Of a DNA stretch of 64,000 nt, positions 36,816 through 46,263 are shown piece after piece. The DNA comes from Nocardia takedensis NBRC 100417 (GTDB taxonomy: Bacteria > Actinomycetota > Actinomycetes > Mycobacteriales > Mycobacteriaceae). The position numbers and the translations under genes were made by a program. Position 1 is the first letter of the stretch. The number at the start of each line of letters is the position of its first letter. The notes under the pieces are model-generated. The model did no database searches. It worked only from the letters and a program-made list of their open reading frames with translations, and had not been told where the DNA came from. The stretch lies in assembly GCF_000308695.1 (NCBI RefSeq), contig NZ_BAGG01000060.1:1-64000 (forward strand), in the 5' to 3' direction.

Positions 36816-38094
36816 CGACGAGATGCTCGAGGCGGCGGGCGACGTGCTCGCGCGCCTGTTCGCGCAGCGCGGGCCGGTACCCGCTCGGATACACCTGATC
36901 GGCGGGCGCGTAGTTCTTGAGCACCTCCCGCGCGAGGGTGATCTTGTGCACCTCGGTCGGGCCATCGGCCAGGCCCATGACCTCGGCGTAGTTGAGCATG
37001 TCGACGAACGGCAGGTCGGTGCTGACGCCGATCGCGCCGTGCAGGTGCAGTGCGCGCTGGGCGATGTCGTGCATCACCTTGGGCATGGCCACCTTGATGG
37101 CGGCGATGTCCTTGCGCACGGCCAGGTAGTCCTGTTCCTTGTCGATGCGCCAGGCGGTGCGCAGCACCAGCAGTCGGAACTGCTCCATCTCGATCCAACT
37201 GTCGGCGATCTTCTCCTGCGTCATCTGCAAACCCGCCAGCGAACCCTTGCGCATCTGCCGCGACACCGCGCGCTCGCACATCATGTCGAAGGCGCGGCGC
37301 ACCAGCGCGACCGTGCGCATGGCGTGGTGCACCCGGCCGCCGCCGAGGCGGGTCTGGGCCACGATGAAGCCCATGCCCTCCTCGCCGAGCAGATGGTCGG
37401 CGGGCACCCGGACATCGGTGAAGCGCAGATGCCCCTCGGACTTGCTGACGCCGGGCACCTCGAAGTTCTTGACCAGTTCGAGGCCGGGCGCGTCGGCGGG
37501 CACGATGAACATCGACATGCCTTGGTACGGGCTGACATCCGGGTTCGTGACGACCATGACGATATGGAAGGAGGCGAATTCGGCGTTGGAGTTGAACCAC
37601 TTCTCGCCGTTGATGACCCAGTGGTCGCCGTCGCGCACCGCGCGCGAGGTGAACAGCGTCGGATCGGCGCCGCCCTGCGGTTCGGTCATCACGTAACAGG
37701 AGCCGATCTCACCGTCGAGCAGCGGCTTCAGGTATTTCGCCTTCTGCTCCTCGGTGCCGTAGTGCGCGAGGATCTCGGCGTTTCCCGAATCGGGGGCCTG
37801 GCAGCCGAAGACCGAGGGCGCCCAGTTCGAGGTGCCCAGCACTTCGTTGAGCAGGCCGAGTTTGAGCTGACCGTAGCCCTGCCCGCCGAGTTCCGGGCCG
37901 AGGTGGCAGGCCCACAGCTTCTGCTGCTTGACCTGCTCCTTGAGCGGGCCCATCAGCGCCATGGCCTCTTTGTCGGTGCGGTCGTACGGATTCGGGTAGA
38001 TCAGGTCCAGCGGTTCGACCTCGGTGCGGACGAATTCCGCGGCCCAGTCGAGCTTGCGCTGAAAATCCGGATCGCTTTCGAAATCCCAAGCCAT
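36805..38094 (-). CDS. Acyl-CoA dehydrogenase family protein (long form)
   Basis: The 429-residue enzyme, slightly longer than the classical 380-400, shows CHLGPELGGQGYGQLKLGLLNEVLG, CYVMTEPQGGADPTLF, HWVINGEKWFNSNAEFASF, VSKSEGHLRFTDVRVPADHLLGEEGMGF and LHLHGAIGVSTDLPFVDMLNYAEVMGLADGPTEVHK. These are typical of the ACAD10/11-like and mycobacterial FadE-type enzymes; catalysis is alpha-beta desaturation of an acyl-CoA. ATG at 38094 lies two bases after the TetR stop, so it is the last gene of the SDR-ADH-TetR-ACAD operon. The substrate is unknown. Confidence 0.88.
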   Translation of the reverse strand: MAWDFESDPDFQRKLDWAAEFVRTEVEPLDLIYPNPYDRTDKEAMALMGPLKEQVKQQKLWACHLGPELGGQGYGQLKLGLLNEVLGTSNWAPSVFGCQAPDSGNAEILAHYGTEEQKAKYLKPLLDGEIGSCYVMTEPQGGADPTLFTSRAVRDGDHWVINGEKWFNSNAEFASFHIVMVVTNPDVSPYQGMSMFIVPADAPGLELVKNFEVPGVSKSEGHLRFTDVRVPADHLLGEEGMGFIVAQTRLGGGRVHHAMRTVALVRRAFDMMCERAVSRQMRKGSLAGLQMTQEKIADSWIEMEQFRLLVLRTAWRIDKEQDYLAVRKDIAAIKVAMPKVMHDIAQRALHLHGAIGVSTDLPFVDMLNYAEVMGLADGPTEVHKITLAREVLKNYAPADQVYPSGYRPALREQAREHVARRLEHLVGNL

Positions 38095-38096
38095 GG

Positions 38097-38735
38097 TCAA
38101 CCTTTCGTGTCGGGCGTGGTGAGTATGCCGTCGAGGACGGTGGTGGCGAGCAGGTCGGCGATCTCGCCGGGGGAGCGACCGCCGTGCGGCCGGTACCAGA
38201 AGGTCACCGCGTTGAGCATGCCGAGCACGCTGTTGGTCAGCACGTGGTCGGCGGTGCGCAGCAGGCCCGCGGCATGGGCGTCGTCGAGTACGCGCTGCCA
38301 ACAGAACTGGACCCGGTCGCGCAACTGTTGCAGTTGCGCGGCGCGCTCGCCGGTCAGCGCGGTCACGTCGCGCAACTGGATCGCGACCTCGCGGCGGTGT
38401 TCGATGATCAGCCGGACGTGACTGTCGAAAAGCTTGCGCAACTTGACGATCGGGTCGTCGGCGCTCTCGGCGATGGTTTCGGCGTCGACGAGCATCAGCT
38501 CGATGTAGTCGCGCAGGATCTGCCAGAGCAGTTCTTCCTTCGACCCGATGTGGTAATACAGCGCGCCCCGCTGGACATCGGCGCGGTCGCCGATCTCGGC
38601 GACCCCGGTGCCGTGGAAACCCTTCTCCGCGAACAGGTCCACCGCGGCCGCGACGATGCGGCCCCTGGTGTCGCCCGCCGTCGATTCCGAGGCGGGCGGG
38701 CGGCCGCGGCGGCGGGTGGGCGCGGCGCCGGTCAT
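38097..38735 (-). CDS. TetR-family regulator in the SDR-ADH-ACAD operon
   Basis: The 212-residue protein has a basic N-terminus (TRRRGRPPASES), a TetR helix-turn-helix (TRGRIVAAAVDLFAEKGFHGTGVAEIGDRADVQRGALYYHIGSKEELLWQIL) and a C-terminal domain like the KstR2/FadR-type branch (LVDAETIAESADDPIVKLRKLF). Its start overlaps the ADH stop by four bases. It likely represses the operon from the palindrome at 40577-40596. An acyl-CoA ligand is plausible from neighbours. Confidence 0.9.
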   Translation of the reverse strand: MTGAAPTRRRGRPPASESTAGDTRGRIVAAAVDLFAEKGFHGTGVAEIGDRADVQRGALYYHIGSKEELLWQILRDYIELMLVDAETIAESADDPIVKLRKLFDSHVRLIIEHRREVAIQLRDVTALTGERAAQLQQLRDRVQFCWQRVLDDAHAAGLLRTADHVLTNSVLGMLNAVTFWYRPHGGRSPGEIADLLATTVLDGILTTPDTKG

Positions 38736-39781
38736 GACGACGGGTCCAGCACCACTTTGCTCACCCCGTCGGCGCGCTCGGCGAACAGTCGGTACGCCGC
38801 GTCGCCCGCCGACATCGGCATCCGGTGCGAGACGACCGTCTCCGGACGCAGCCGACCGGCGGCGGTGAGCGCGAGCAGGGCGGGCAGTTCGTACTGCACC
38901 GCGCACAGGCCGATGTGGAATTCCAGATCCTTGACCTGGGCGAGCGGCATGTGGAACGGGTAGGCGCGGTTCTGGTTGACCCCGATGACCGAGACCCGGC
39001 CGCCGTGGCCGACCACCGAGATCGCCAGCGCGATGGTGGCGTCCGCGCCGACCGCCTCGATCGCGACGTCCGCGCCGCCGCCGAGCCTCTCGCGCACGGC
39101 GGATTTCGGATCGTCGGAGTCCACGGGTTCCGCGCCCAGCGCGGCCGCGCGTTCCCGGCGTTCGGCCAGCAGGTCGACGCCGAGCACCCGCGCCGCGCCC
39201 ATGGCGAAGGCGGCCTGCACCGCCATCAGCCCGACCGGGCCGAGGCCGATCACCACGACCGTGTCGCCGGGGGCGATCCGCGCGCGCCGCGCCCCGTACC
39301 AGGCGGTGGGCGCGTTGTCGGTGAGCACGATCGCGGCGGCGTCGCCGATCGACTCCGGCAGGCGCACCAGATTGCCGTCGGCATGCGGGACGGCGAGGTA
39401 CTGCGCCTGCGCGCCTGCCAGCGCGCCGCCGAGTCCGTAGCAGGCGTCGGCGGGTTTCGGCTGGGACGCGCAGGCCGAGACCAACCCGACCCGGCAGTTG
39501 CCGCACCGGTCGCAGCCCGCCGAGGCCGGGACCAGGACGCGGTCGCCGACCGCGAACCCGCGCACCAGCGGCCCCGCTTCGACGATCTCGCCCACCGCTT
39601 CGTGGCCGACGCCGTAGCCCGTGCCGGGCGTGAAGCCGTGACCGGCGTAGATGTGCAGATCGCTGCCGCACACGCCCGCCGCGCGCACCCGCACGATCGC
39701 GCCGTCCGGGCCGGGCAGCGTCGGATCGGGCACCTCCGACCAGTCGATGACGCCCGGACCCGCGTAGGTCAGCGCCCTCAT
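38732..39781 (-). CDS. Zinc-dependent alcohol dehydrogenase family protein
   Basis: The 349-residue medium-chain dehydrogenase has catalytic zinc ligands in AAGVCGSDLHIY and GYGVGHEAVGEIV, a structural zinc cluster in ASAGCDRCGNCRVGLVSAC, and a Rossmann motif VVVIGLGPVGLMAVQAA, followed by acidic D in LGVDLLAERRERAAAL (NAD preference). It should oxidise a secondary or primary alcohol. ATG at 39781 overlaps the SDR stop, and its own stop overlaps the TetR start. The operon context (SDR, ADH, ACAD) suggests catabolism of a hydroxylated or branched lipid. Confidence 0.92.
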   Translation of the reverse strand: MRALTYAGPGVIDWSEVPDPTLPGPDGAIVRVRAAGVCGSDLHIYAGHGFTPGTGYGVGHEAVGEIVEAGPLVRGFAVGDRVLVPASAGCDRCGNCRVGLVSACASQPKPADACYGLGGALAGAQAQYLAVPHADGNLVRLPESIGDAAAIVLTDNAPTAWYGARRARIAPGDTVVVIGLGPVGLMAVQAAFAMGAARVLGVDLLAERRERAAALGAEPVDSDDPKSAVRERLGGGADVAIEAVGADATIALAISVVGHGGRVSVIGVNQNRAYPFHMPLAQVKDLEFHIGLCAVQYELPALLALTAAGRLRPETVVSHRMPMSAGDAAYRLFAERADGVSKVVLDPSS

Positions 39782-40518
39782 CGCCAGCCGCCGTCGAGGG
39801 CCAGCGTGGACCCGGTGCAGAAGGCCGAGGCGTCGGTGGCGAAGAACAGCGCGGCCCCGACCACCTCGTTCGGTTCGCCCACCCGGCGCAGCGCGTTGTG
39901 CTTGGTCAGTTCCTCGCGCAGCGCGTCGGGCCAGGCCAGGGAGATGTCGGTGGCGAACGGTCCGCACTGGATGGTGTTGACGCGCACCGTCGGGGCGAAG
40001 GTCTGGGCCAGTCCGCCGGTCAGGGCGTTGAGTCCGGCCTTGGCGGCGGAGTAGGGGACCGCGAACGGTTCCGGGCGCACCGCCTCGATGGAGGAGACGT
40101 TGATGATCGACCCGCCGCCCGCCGCGGCCATCCGCGCGCCGATCAGCGCCGACAGGCGGAACGGCCCCTTGAGGTTCACGCCGATGACCTTGTCGAACAG
40201 CGCCTCGGAGACCTGGTCCAGACTCGGGTACAGCGGCGAGAGGCCCGCGTTGTTGACCAGGACGTCGACCCGGCCGAACTCCGCGTAGACCGTCTCGACC
40301 AGCGCGTCGCACTGGTCCCACTCGCTGACGTTGCACGCCACCGGCAAGGCCCGTCGGCCGTGGGTGGCCCGCACCTCGTCCGCGAGCGCCGCGCACGCGT
40401 CGAGTTTGCGACTGGCCACCACCACGTCGGCGCCCGCGGCGGCGAAGGCCAGCACCATCTCCCGGCCCAGCCCGCGGCTTCCGCCCGTCACCACGACGAC
40501 CTTGTCGGTGAGCGACAC
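39778..40518 (-). CDS. Short-chain dehydrogenase/reductase, first gene of the operon
   Basis: The 246-residue SDR has the cofactor motif VVVVTGGSRGLGREMVLAF, NNAGLSP, the catalytic serine in IINVSSIEA and YxxxK as PYSAAKAGLNAL. It reduces or oxidises a keto or hydroxy group with NAD(P). GTG at 40518 has GGGAGA near and fits the family start. Its stop overlaps the ADH start by four bases. The promoter upstream includes an imperfect dyad at 40577-40596. Confidence 0.92.
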   Translation of the reverse strand: MSLTDKVVVVTGGSRGLGREMVLAFAAAGADVVVASRKLDACAALADEVRATHGRRALPVACNVSEWDQCDALVETVYAEFGRVDVLVNNAGLSPLYPSLDQVSEALFDKVIGVNLKGPFRLSALIGARMAAAGGGSIINVSSIEAVRPEPFAVPYSAAKAGLNALTGGLAQTFAPTVRVNTIQCGPFATDISLAWPDALREELTKHNALRRVGEPNEVVGAALFFATDASAFCTGSTLALDGGWR

Positions 40519-40576
40519 GTGTTCTCCCGTCCGATCCGGTGACGTCCCGAGGGGTCGCGTCGCCCGGATCACAGTA

Positions 40577-40596
40577 AATGTTCCGATCAGTACATT
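40577..40596. promoter_or_regulatory. Likely TetR operator of the SDR-ADH-TetR-ACAD operon
   Basis: AATGTTCCGATCAGTACATT is an imperfect 20-bp palindrome centred on GATC, with two mismatched pairs. It lies 59-78 bases before the SDR start, in a locally AT-rich patch that would also contain the promoter. The operon encodes a TetR regulator, which is the natural candidate to bind it. This is an inference from position. Confidence 0.6.
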
Positions 40597-40825
40597 AATT
40601 GCGCGTGCCGATAGGATCAAGGGTGGAGTTCGGCCGATCGCCGACGACCGTGCGACTCGCCCGCGCCGGGACACCCGGTTACCGGCGGCGGCGAGGAGAG
40701 AATGTGCCGATGGCGCGTCGACCGACGCCCCGGCCTCGAACACCCGTCGCGCGGTGCGAGAACTACCGACGGGTAACATCGAGCCCGTCTTTTTCACAGC
40801 GGCTTTCTCAGAAGTGAGGCAGTAG

Positions 40826-43006
40826 ATGACAGAGCGGATTCAGGTCGGCGGGCTCCAGGTTGCCAGCGTTCTCCACGAGTTCATCGAGAACGAGGCGCTC
40901 CCCGGAACCGGCGTGGATTCCGCCGCGTTCTGGGCAGGCGCCGAACGGATCATCGAGGATCTGGCCCCGCGCAACCGCGCCCTGCTCGCCGAACGCGACG
41001 AGATCCAGGGCAAGCTGGACGCCTGGCACGCCGAACACCCGGGCGCGAACTACGACCGCGCGGCCTACAAGAACTACCTGACCGAGATCGGCTACCTACG
41101 TCCCGAACCCGCGGACTCCGCCATCTCCACGCAGAACGTCGACGACGAGATCGCCGTCACCGCGGGTCCGCAGTTGGTGGTGCCGGTGATGAACGCGCGC
41201 TTCGCGATCAACGCCGCCAACGCGCGCTGGGGCTCGCTCTACGACGCGCTCTACGGCACCGACGCGATCCCGGAGACCGGCGGCGCGGACAAGGGCAAGG
41301 GCTACAACAAGGTTCGCGGCGACAAGGTCATCGAATGGGCCCGTAACTTCCTCGACGACTCGGTCACCCTGATCACCGGCTCGCACATCGGCTCCACCTC
41401 GTACACGATCGTCGACGGCGAACTCGAGGTCGGCCTCGAGGACGGCACCAGCATCGGCCTGGCCGAAGCCGACCAGCTCGTCGGCTACCTGGGCTCGCCC
41501 GACGCGCCCACCTCGATCCTGCTCAAGCACAACGGGCTGCACATCGAGATCCAGATCGACAAGGACTCGCCGATCGGCAGCACCGACACCGCGGGCGTCA
41601 AGGATGTCGTGCTCGAATCCGCGGTCACCACGATCATGGACTTCGAGGATTCGGTCGCGGCGGTCGACGCCGAGGACAAGGTCCTGTGCTACCACAACTG
41701 GCTGGGCCTGATGAAGGGCGATCTGGCCGAGAAGGTCGACAAGGGCGGCCAGAGCTTCACCCGCACCATGAACCCCGACCGCGTCTACACCGCCCTCGAC
41801 GGCGGCGAGGTCGTGCTGCACGGCCGCTCGCTGCTGTTCGTGCGCAACGTCGGTCACCTGATGACCTCCGACGCGATCCTCGACGGCCAGGGCAACGAGG
41901 TTCCCGAAGGCATCCTCGACGGGCTGATCACTTCGCTGATCGCCATCCACTCCCTCAAGGACGAGACCGAGCTGAAGAACAGCCGCACCGGCTCGGTCTA
42001 CATCGTCAAGCCGAAGATGCACGGCCCCGACGAGGTCGCCTTCACCGACGAGTTGTTCGCCCGCGTCGAGGACGTGCTCGGGCTGACCCGCAACACCCTC
42101 AAGGTCGGCATCATGGACGAGGAGCGCCGCACCACGGTCAACCTCGCCGCCTGCATCGCCGCCGCCGCCGAACGCGTCGTCTTCATCAACACCGGCTTCC
42201 TCGACCGCACCGGCGACGAGATCCACACCTCCATGGAGGCGGGTCCGATGGTGCGCAAGGCCGACATGAAATCCCAGCAGTGGATCCTGTCCTACGAGGA
42301 CTGGAACGTCGACACCGGTCTGGCCGCGGGCCTGCCCGGCAAGGCGCAGATCGGCAAGGGCATGTGGGCCATGCCGGATCTCATGGCGGACATGCTCGTC
42401 CAGAAGATCGGCCACCCCAAGTCCGGCGCCAACACCGCCTGGGTGCCCTCGCCGACCGCCGCCACCCTGCACGCCACCCACTACCACCTGGTGGACGTGT
42501 TCAAGCGGCAGCGCGAAATCGCCAAGGGCGGCCGCCGCGCCACCGTCGACCAGATCCTCGACATCCCGTTGGCCGCCGAGCCGAACTGGAGCGAAGAGGA
42601 CAAGCGCCAAGAGCTGGACAACAACTCCCAGAGCATCCTCGGCTACGTGGTGCGCTGGATCGACCAGGGCGTCGGCTGCTCCAAGGTCCCCGACATCCGC
42701 GACGTCGCCCTCATGGAGGACCGCGCGACCCTGCGCATCTCCAGCCAGCTGATGGCCAACTGGCTGCGCCACGGCGTCGTCACCGCCGACCAGGTCCAGG
42801 CCAGCCTCGAACGAATGGCCCCCATCGTCGACGAACAGAACGCGGGCGACCCGAACTACCGCCCGCTGGCCCCCGACTTCGCGGGCAGCATCGCCTTCCA
42901 GGCCGCGCGCGAACTCATCTTCGAAGGCGCCGCGCAGCCCAACGGTTACACCGAGCCGATTCTGCACCGGCGGCGTCGTGAGGCCAAGGCGCTGAACTGC
43001 TTGTGA
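40826..43006 (+). CDS. glcB: Malate synthase G
   Basis: The 726-residue enzyme condenses glyoxylate and acetyl-CoA to malate, a step of the glyoxylate bypass. Family marks include [94 protein letters not shown], and near the end [32 protein letters not shown] at 40826 with GTGAGG upstream. A strong terminator follows. It stands alone without isocitrate lyase. Length matches M. tuberculosis GlcB (741). Confidence 0.97.
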   Translation: MTERIQVGGLQVASVLHEFIENEALPGTGVDSAAFWAGAERIIEDLAPRNRALLAERDEIQGKLDAWHAEHPGANYDRAAYKNYLTEIGYLRPEPADSAISTQNVDDEIAVTAGPQLVVPVMNARFAINAANARWGSLYDALYGTDAIPETGGADKGKGYNKVRGDKVIEWARNFLDDSVTLITGSHIGSTSYTIVDGELEVGLEDGTSIGLAEADQLVGYLGSPDAPTSILLKHNGLHIEIQIDKDSPIGSTDTAGVKDVVLESAVTTIMDFEDSVAAVDAEDKVLCYHNWLGLMKGDLAEKVDKGGQSFTRTMNPDRVYTALDGGEVVLHGRSLLFVRNVGHLMTSDAILDGQGNEVPEGILDGLITSLIAIHSLKDETELKNSRTGSVYIVKPKMHGPDEVAFTDELFARVEDVLGLTRNTLKVGIMDEERRTTVNLAACIAAAAERVVFINTGFLDRTGDEIHTSMEAGPMVRKADMKSQQWILSYEDWNVDTGLAAGLPGKAQIGKGMWAMPDLMADMLVQKIGHPKSGANTAWVPSPTAATLHATHYHLVDVFKRQREIAKGGRRATVDQILDIPLAAEPNWSEEDKRQELDNNSQSILGYVVRWIDQGVGCSKVPDIRDVALMEDRATLRISSQLMANWLRHGVVTADQVQASLERMAPIVDEQNAGDPNYRPLAPDFAGSIAFQAARELIFEGAAQPNGYTEPILHRRRREAKALNCL

Positions 43007-43052
43007 GTTGCGGTGCTTGAAAAGTAGCTTCTAACAGCACTTTTCGACTCAA

Positions 43053-43086
43053 GGCCCCTCACCTGGAACACCAGGTGAGGGGCCTC
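43053..43086 (+). terminator. Perfect 15-bp hairpin terminator after glcB
   Basis: AGGCCCCTCACCTGG (43053-43067) and its complement (43072-43086) flank the loop AACA. It lies 47 bases after the glcB stop. A weaker hairpin with arms GAAAAGT/ACTTTTC precedes it. Confidence 0.92.
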
Positions 43087-43354
43087 TGTCGTTACTGGAG
43101 ATCAGCCCGAATACCGGCCACTCACGGTCGATACGGTCACAAGAACGGTCACCCGCGGGATGGCTGCCGTCGTCGAGAAGTGATGGCGTGTCAGCGCCGA
43201 TAGCGGCCGCCGTCCTCGGTGAGTACGCCCTCGGTGAAGGTCCCGAAGGGACGGCCGATGGTCCTTCGCACGGATGCAGTGATCGGCCGAACAGCAGTCC
43301 GCTCTGGAAATGGTTCGCGGTCTCGATCCTCCGGGGTCGGGGCTGTCGACTCGA

Positions 43355-43373
43355 GTCTCCATCAGGGGGAGAC
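43355..43373 (+). promoter_or_regulatory. MerR-type operator before the MerR pseudogene
   Basis: GTCTCC (43355-43360) and GGAGAC (43368-43373) form an inverted repeat in the form usual for MerR-family operators, in which the repeat lies between widely spaced -35 and -10 elements. It is 15 bases before the first codon of the broken MerR gene and seems intact. Confidence 0.6.
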
Positions 43374-43387
43374 GTCAAGCTTGGTGC

Positions 43388-43670
43388 ATGAACGAGGAGA
43401 TGCTCTTCACGATCGGGGCCTTGACCGAGCGGACCGGTCTGACGGTCAAGACGATTCGGTTCTACTCCGACGGCACCGCAACATTCACGACTTCATCGAC
43501 GACACCTTCAGCGGCGTCGACGCCGATCCGGCAATGGTGGAGTTGCTGCGCTTTAGCATGCCGGACCTGCCCGAGGATCCCGCCGCCGCACAGGTGGAGG
43601 CGTGGATGGAACTTGTATAACTGTTGCAGGACAACGACTTTCGGAATGTGACCAGGCCCGGGCCGCACCG
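43388..43670 (+). pseudogene. MerR-family regulator remnant with internal deletion and frameshift
   Basis: The reading begins well: MNEEMLFTIGALTERTGLTV then KTIRFYSD is a MerR winged-helix start. After this the normal wing and linker (about 70 residues) are missing and the sequence jumps to a C-terminal MerR dimer segment, HDFIDDTFSGVDADPAMVEL, LRFSMPDLPEDPAAAQVEAWMEL, in another frame. A stop then cuts this part, and LLQDNDFRNV continues in yet another frame. So the gene has one internal deletion and at least one frameshift near its end. The operator upstream is still visible. No product is expected beyond a short N-terminal piece. Confidence 0.8.
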
Positions 43671-43869
43671 CATCGGCGCAGTGACGACACGGTCGGCGTG
43701 TTCGTAGTGGTGTGTCAGTTGAATGCAGGACTGACAGGGTGTGGGTTCTCGGTCAGAATTGCTCCTCGCGGCGCGTTGTCGATGGACCACGTCCGCGGGT
43801 CGGCGGCGCGTGGCGAACGACGTCGGTGCGGCGACGTTCGAGGGAGTATCGGGAGGGAGCACGATAACC

Positions 43870-46215
43870 GTGGACGAAGGAGAGTCGGAAGACAGGCCAC
43901 ACCCTCGGTTCGCGCGCGGGCGTTTGCTACTCGATAACGGGCGCTTCGCCGATGCGGCGGCCGCCCTGTCGGATGCCGCCGAACTGACCGAGACGTCGGG
44001 GGCGCGGGGCGAGTGCTGGTATTGGGCAGGTGTCGCCTACGCCCAGTCGGGTGATCGGGCGCGTGCCGTCATCGCGTTCGAATCGGCCGAACGAGGATTC
44101 GTCTCGGCTGGTCGCGTCAACGATGCGGCGCGAACACATTCGTATCGTGGTGATCTCGCCGCCTCGGTAGGCGAGCTCGTGCCGGCGCACGTACATTTCG
44201 ATCGCGCGAGCGAACTGTACGGTGCCGAGGAGGTCGACGCCCGGTTCCGCTGTTGGTACATGATGGGCCGTCTCCACAACGACCTCGGTAACGCCGCGGC
44301 CGCCGAGCGGGAATTGAAGGTCGCCCTCGGTCTGGTCGTGACCATCGGCGACCCCGAGCGGATCGGCGAATGCGAGGACGCGCTGGCCACGGCGCTCACC
44401 GGCGCGGGGCGCTTGGACGAGGCGCTGCGAATGCTCGAAGCCGCCGTCAGCCACTATCCCGCCGAACGAGCACAGCATCGCGCCGATTGTCTGAACCGGG
44501 CGGGGCTGATCTTGGCTGGGCAGGGCAAAGGCGCTGCCGCCGAGGCCATGTGGGGACGCGCCCAGGGCGAATATGCGGCGGCCGGGCGTGCGGACTCCGG
44601 CTTCGTCATCGCGCTCGAGCGTGGCCGCACGCTCTTCGATCTCGCGCGGTTGGATGATGCGCTGGTGCAGTACCGAGCCGCGTACGCGGCGGCCCAGAAG
44701 GCCGGACATCCCGACGAGATGGCCTGGTGCGAGGCGCATATCGCGGCTGTTCACCTCAACCGCGGTGAGCTGGAGGCGGCCCGCGGGCTCTTGGTCCGGG
44801 CCAATGCGGTACTCGCCGAGGGCAATCGCGAGCACTATCTCACCGGCCGCTACTTCCTGGCCCGGGTGCACCTGGAGCACGGCGACACCCGCGGCGCACG
44901 GGGCCTGCTCGGCGAGACGTTGAGCGAGGCGCGAGCCCGAGGGTTGGCGGAGTTGGCGGTGGACTGCTCGATGACGCTGGCGCAGGCGATGATTCGCGAG
45001 GGGGATTACCGTGGTGTGCTGGAGCTTCTCGATGAGCCTCGCCGGATTCTGAAACAGCTGGGTCGATGGCCGAAGATCGCTGTCTGCCAGAGTCTGCGTG
45101 GCATGTGCCACGTCGGGCTCGGGGAGTTCCGCGCCGCGGAGGAGACCTTGCTCGACGCCCGCGCGACGCTGCTGCGCCACGGGAATCCTCGCCAACTCGC
45201 CGAGACCGAATGCGCGCTCGGCATGGTGTATCTGCACACGGGACGGTTCCCCGAGGCCGAGACAATGCTCGACCGCGCCATCGCGAGTCTGCGTGCTCTC
45301 GGCGCTGCCGCTGTCTCTCTCGCTGTCGTCGAGTTCAATCTCGCCAACGTCTACCTCCGGCAGACCCGCTACACCGAAGCGGTGCGGATGCTCACCGCCG
45401 CCGAAGCGGTGTTCCGCGCGGCGGGGCAGAACGATCACGCCACGGCGTGTAGGCACACGTTGGGCATGATCCGGATGAACAGCGGTGTCGGCGACGGCGT
45501 GATCGAGACGCTCGAATCCACCCTCGACGGTTCCAGGCCCGGCCCGGTTTCGCCGCGCGCGGTCGCGACCAAGACTTTCAATCTCGCTGTCGCGCACGCG
45601 AACCGCGGCGACACCGGGCAAGCACTCACCTGCACCGCTCGCGCTCGGGGGCTCTACAGCGACCTGAATGACCTGATGGGACTGGCCACCTGCGATCTGT
45701 TCGCCGCCGTCTGCCTGGCCGACCGGGCTCCACACGACCAGCGTCGACTCCTCGATCTGGCCTTGCCCGCCGCGATATACATCGACCATCAGCGCCTGCA
45801 ATTCCTCCACGCCGACGCACGCGTGGCGTGGAGCGGCAGCCATCCCGCCCGCCGATCGAACCTGTTCGAGTGGCTACACGCACTGCGTGATCCGACCCTC
45901 ATGGCCGAATTCATCGAAGTGGCCATCAATTCCGGAACCCATGTCGCGCACCACGAGGATTCCCCGGCGCGCCTGGACTTCCTCGACGCCCTCGCCTCCG
46001 ACCCCGCCGCATCGGACGCCACCGACCTGTACGCGGCTGCCGAGCTGCCGAGTTCCGCCGGAGCGGGCATCCTCCTCGCCGGTACGGCGCTGCCGATGCG
46101 TCCTCCTCCGCGATTGCGTCTGCCCGACGGGCGCGTGGCCCTGGCAGCTCACATCGACGGCGCGATCAGCCGCTACGGGCCGATCGGCCGCGCCGGGGAA
46201 GTCCGCACCTGGTGA
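43870..46215 (+). CDS. Large tetratricopeptide-repeat protein
   Basis: The 781-residue protein is made of TPR-like helical pairs: FARGRLLLDNGRFADAAAAL, WYWAGVAYAQSGDRARAVIA, LATALTGAGRLDEALRMLE, LGMVYLHTGRFPEAETMLDRA and FNLANVYLRQTRYTEAVRML. The C-terminal 100 residues differ and end in a proline-rich step and LRLPDGRVALAAHIDGAIS, a tail seen in actinobacterial TPR proteins that accompany caspase/CHAT-like partners; that link is recalled and uncertain. No catalytic motif is visible. GTG at 43870 has GGGAGGG 12 bases before. It is convergent with the unknown protein at 46264. It likely acts as a scaffold or sensor. Confidence 0.72.
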   Translation: MDEGESEDRPHPRFARGRLLLDNGRFADAAAALSDAAELTETSGARGECWYWAGVAYAQSGDRARAVIAFESAERGFVSAGRVNDAARTHSYRGDLAASVGELVPAHVHFDRASELYGAEEVDARFRCWYMMGRLHNDLGNAAAAERELKVALGLVVTIGDPERIGECEDALATALTGAGRLDEALRMLEAAVSHYPAERAQHRADCLNRAGLILAGQGKGAAAEAMWGRAQGEYAAAGRADSGFVIALERGRTLFDLARLDDALVQYRAAYAAAQKAGHPDEMAWCEAHIAAVHLNRGELEAARGLLVRANAVLAEGNREHYLTGRYFLARVHLEHGDTRGARGLLGETLSEARARGLAELAVDCSMTLAQAMIREGDYRGVLELLDEPRRILKQLGRWPKIAVCQSLRGMCHVGLGEFRAAEETLLDARATLLRHGNPRQLAETECALGMVYLHTGRFPEAETMLDRAIASLRALGAAAVSLAVVEFNLANVYLRQTRYTEAVRMLTAAEAVFRAAGQNDHATACRHTLGMIRMNSGVGDGVIETLESTLDGSRPGPVSPRAVATKTFNLAVAHANRGDTGQALTCTARARGLYSDLNDLMGLATCDLFAAVCLADRAPHDQRRLLDLALPAAIYIDHQRLQFLHADARVAWSGSHPARRSNLFEWLHALRDPTLMAEFIEVAINSGTHVAHHEDSPARLDFLDALASDPAASDATDLYAAAELPSSAGAGILLAGTALPMRPPPRLRLPDGRVALAAHIDGAISRYGPIGRAGEVRTW

Positions 46216-46263
46216 TCGGGTATCTGGCGGGTCGGCGTCGGGGACCAGGCAGAACGGTCGGGT

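Noticed and set aside
41096-42967. Minus-strand 623-codon open frame opposite glcB
   Set aside because: Opposite a fully conserved malate synthase G; its sequence is an Asp/Val/Gly/His-rich shadow.
43087-43354. Possible gene remnant between the glcB terminator and the MerR operator
   Set aside because: Frames on both strands gave only weak hints and no start; not enough to call a pseudogene.
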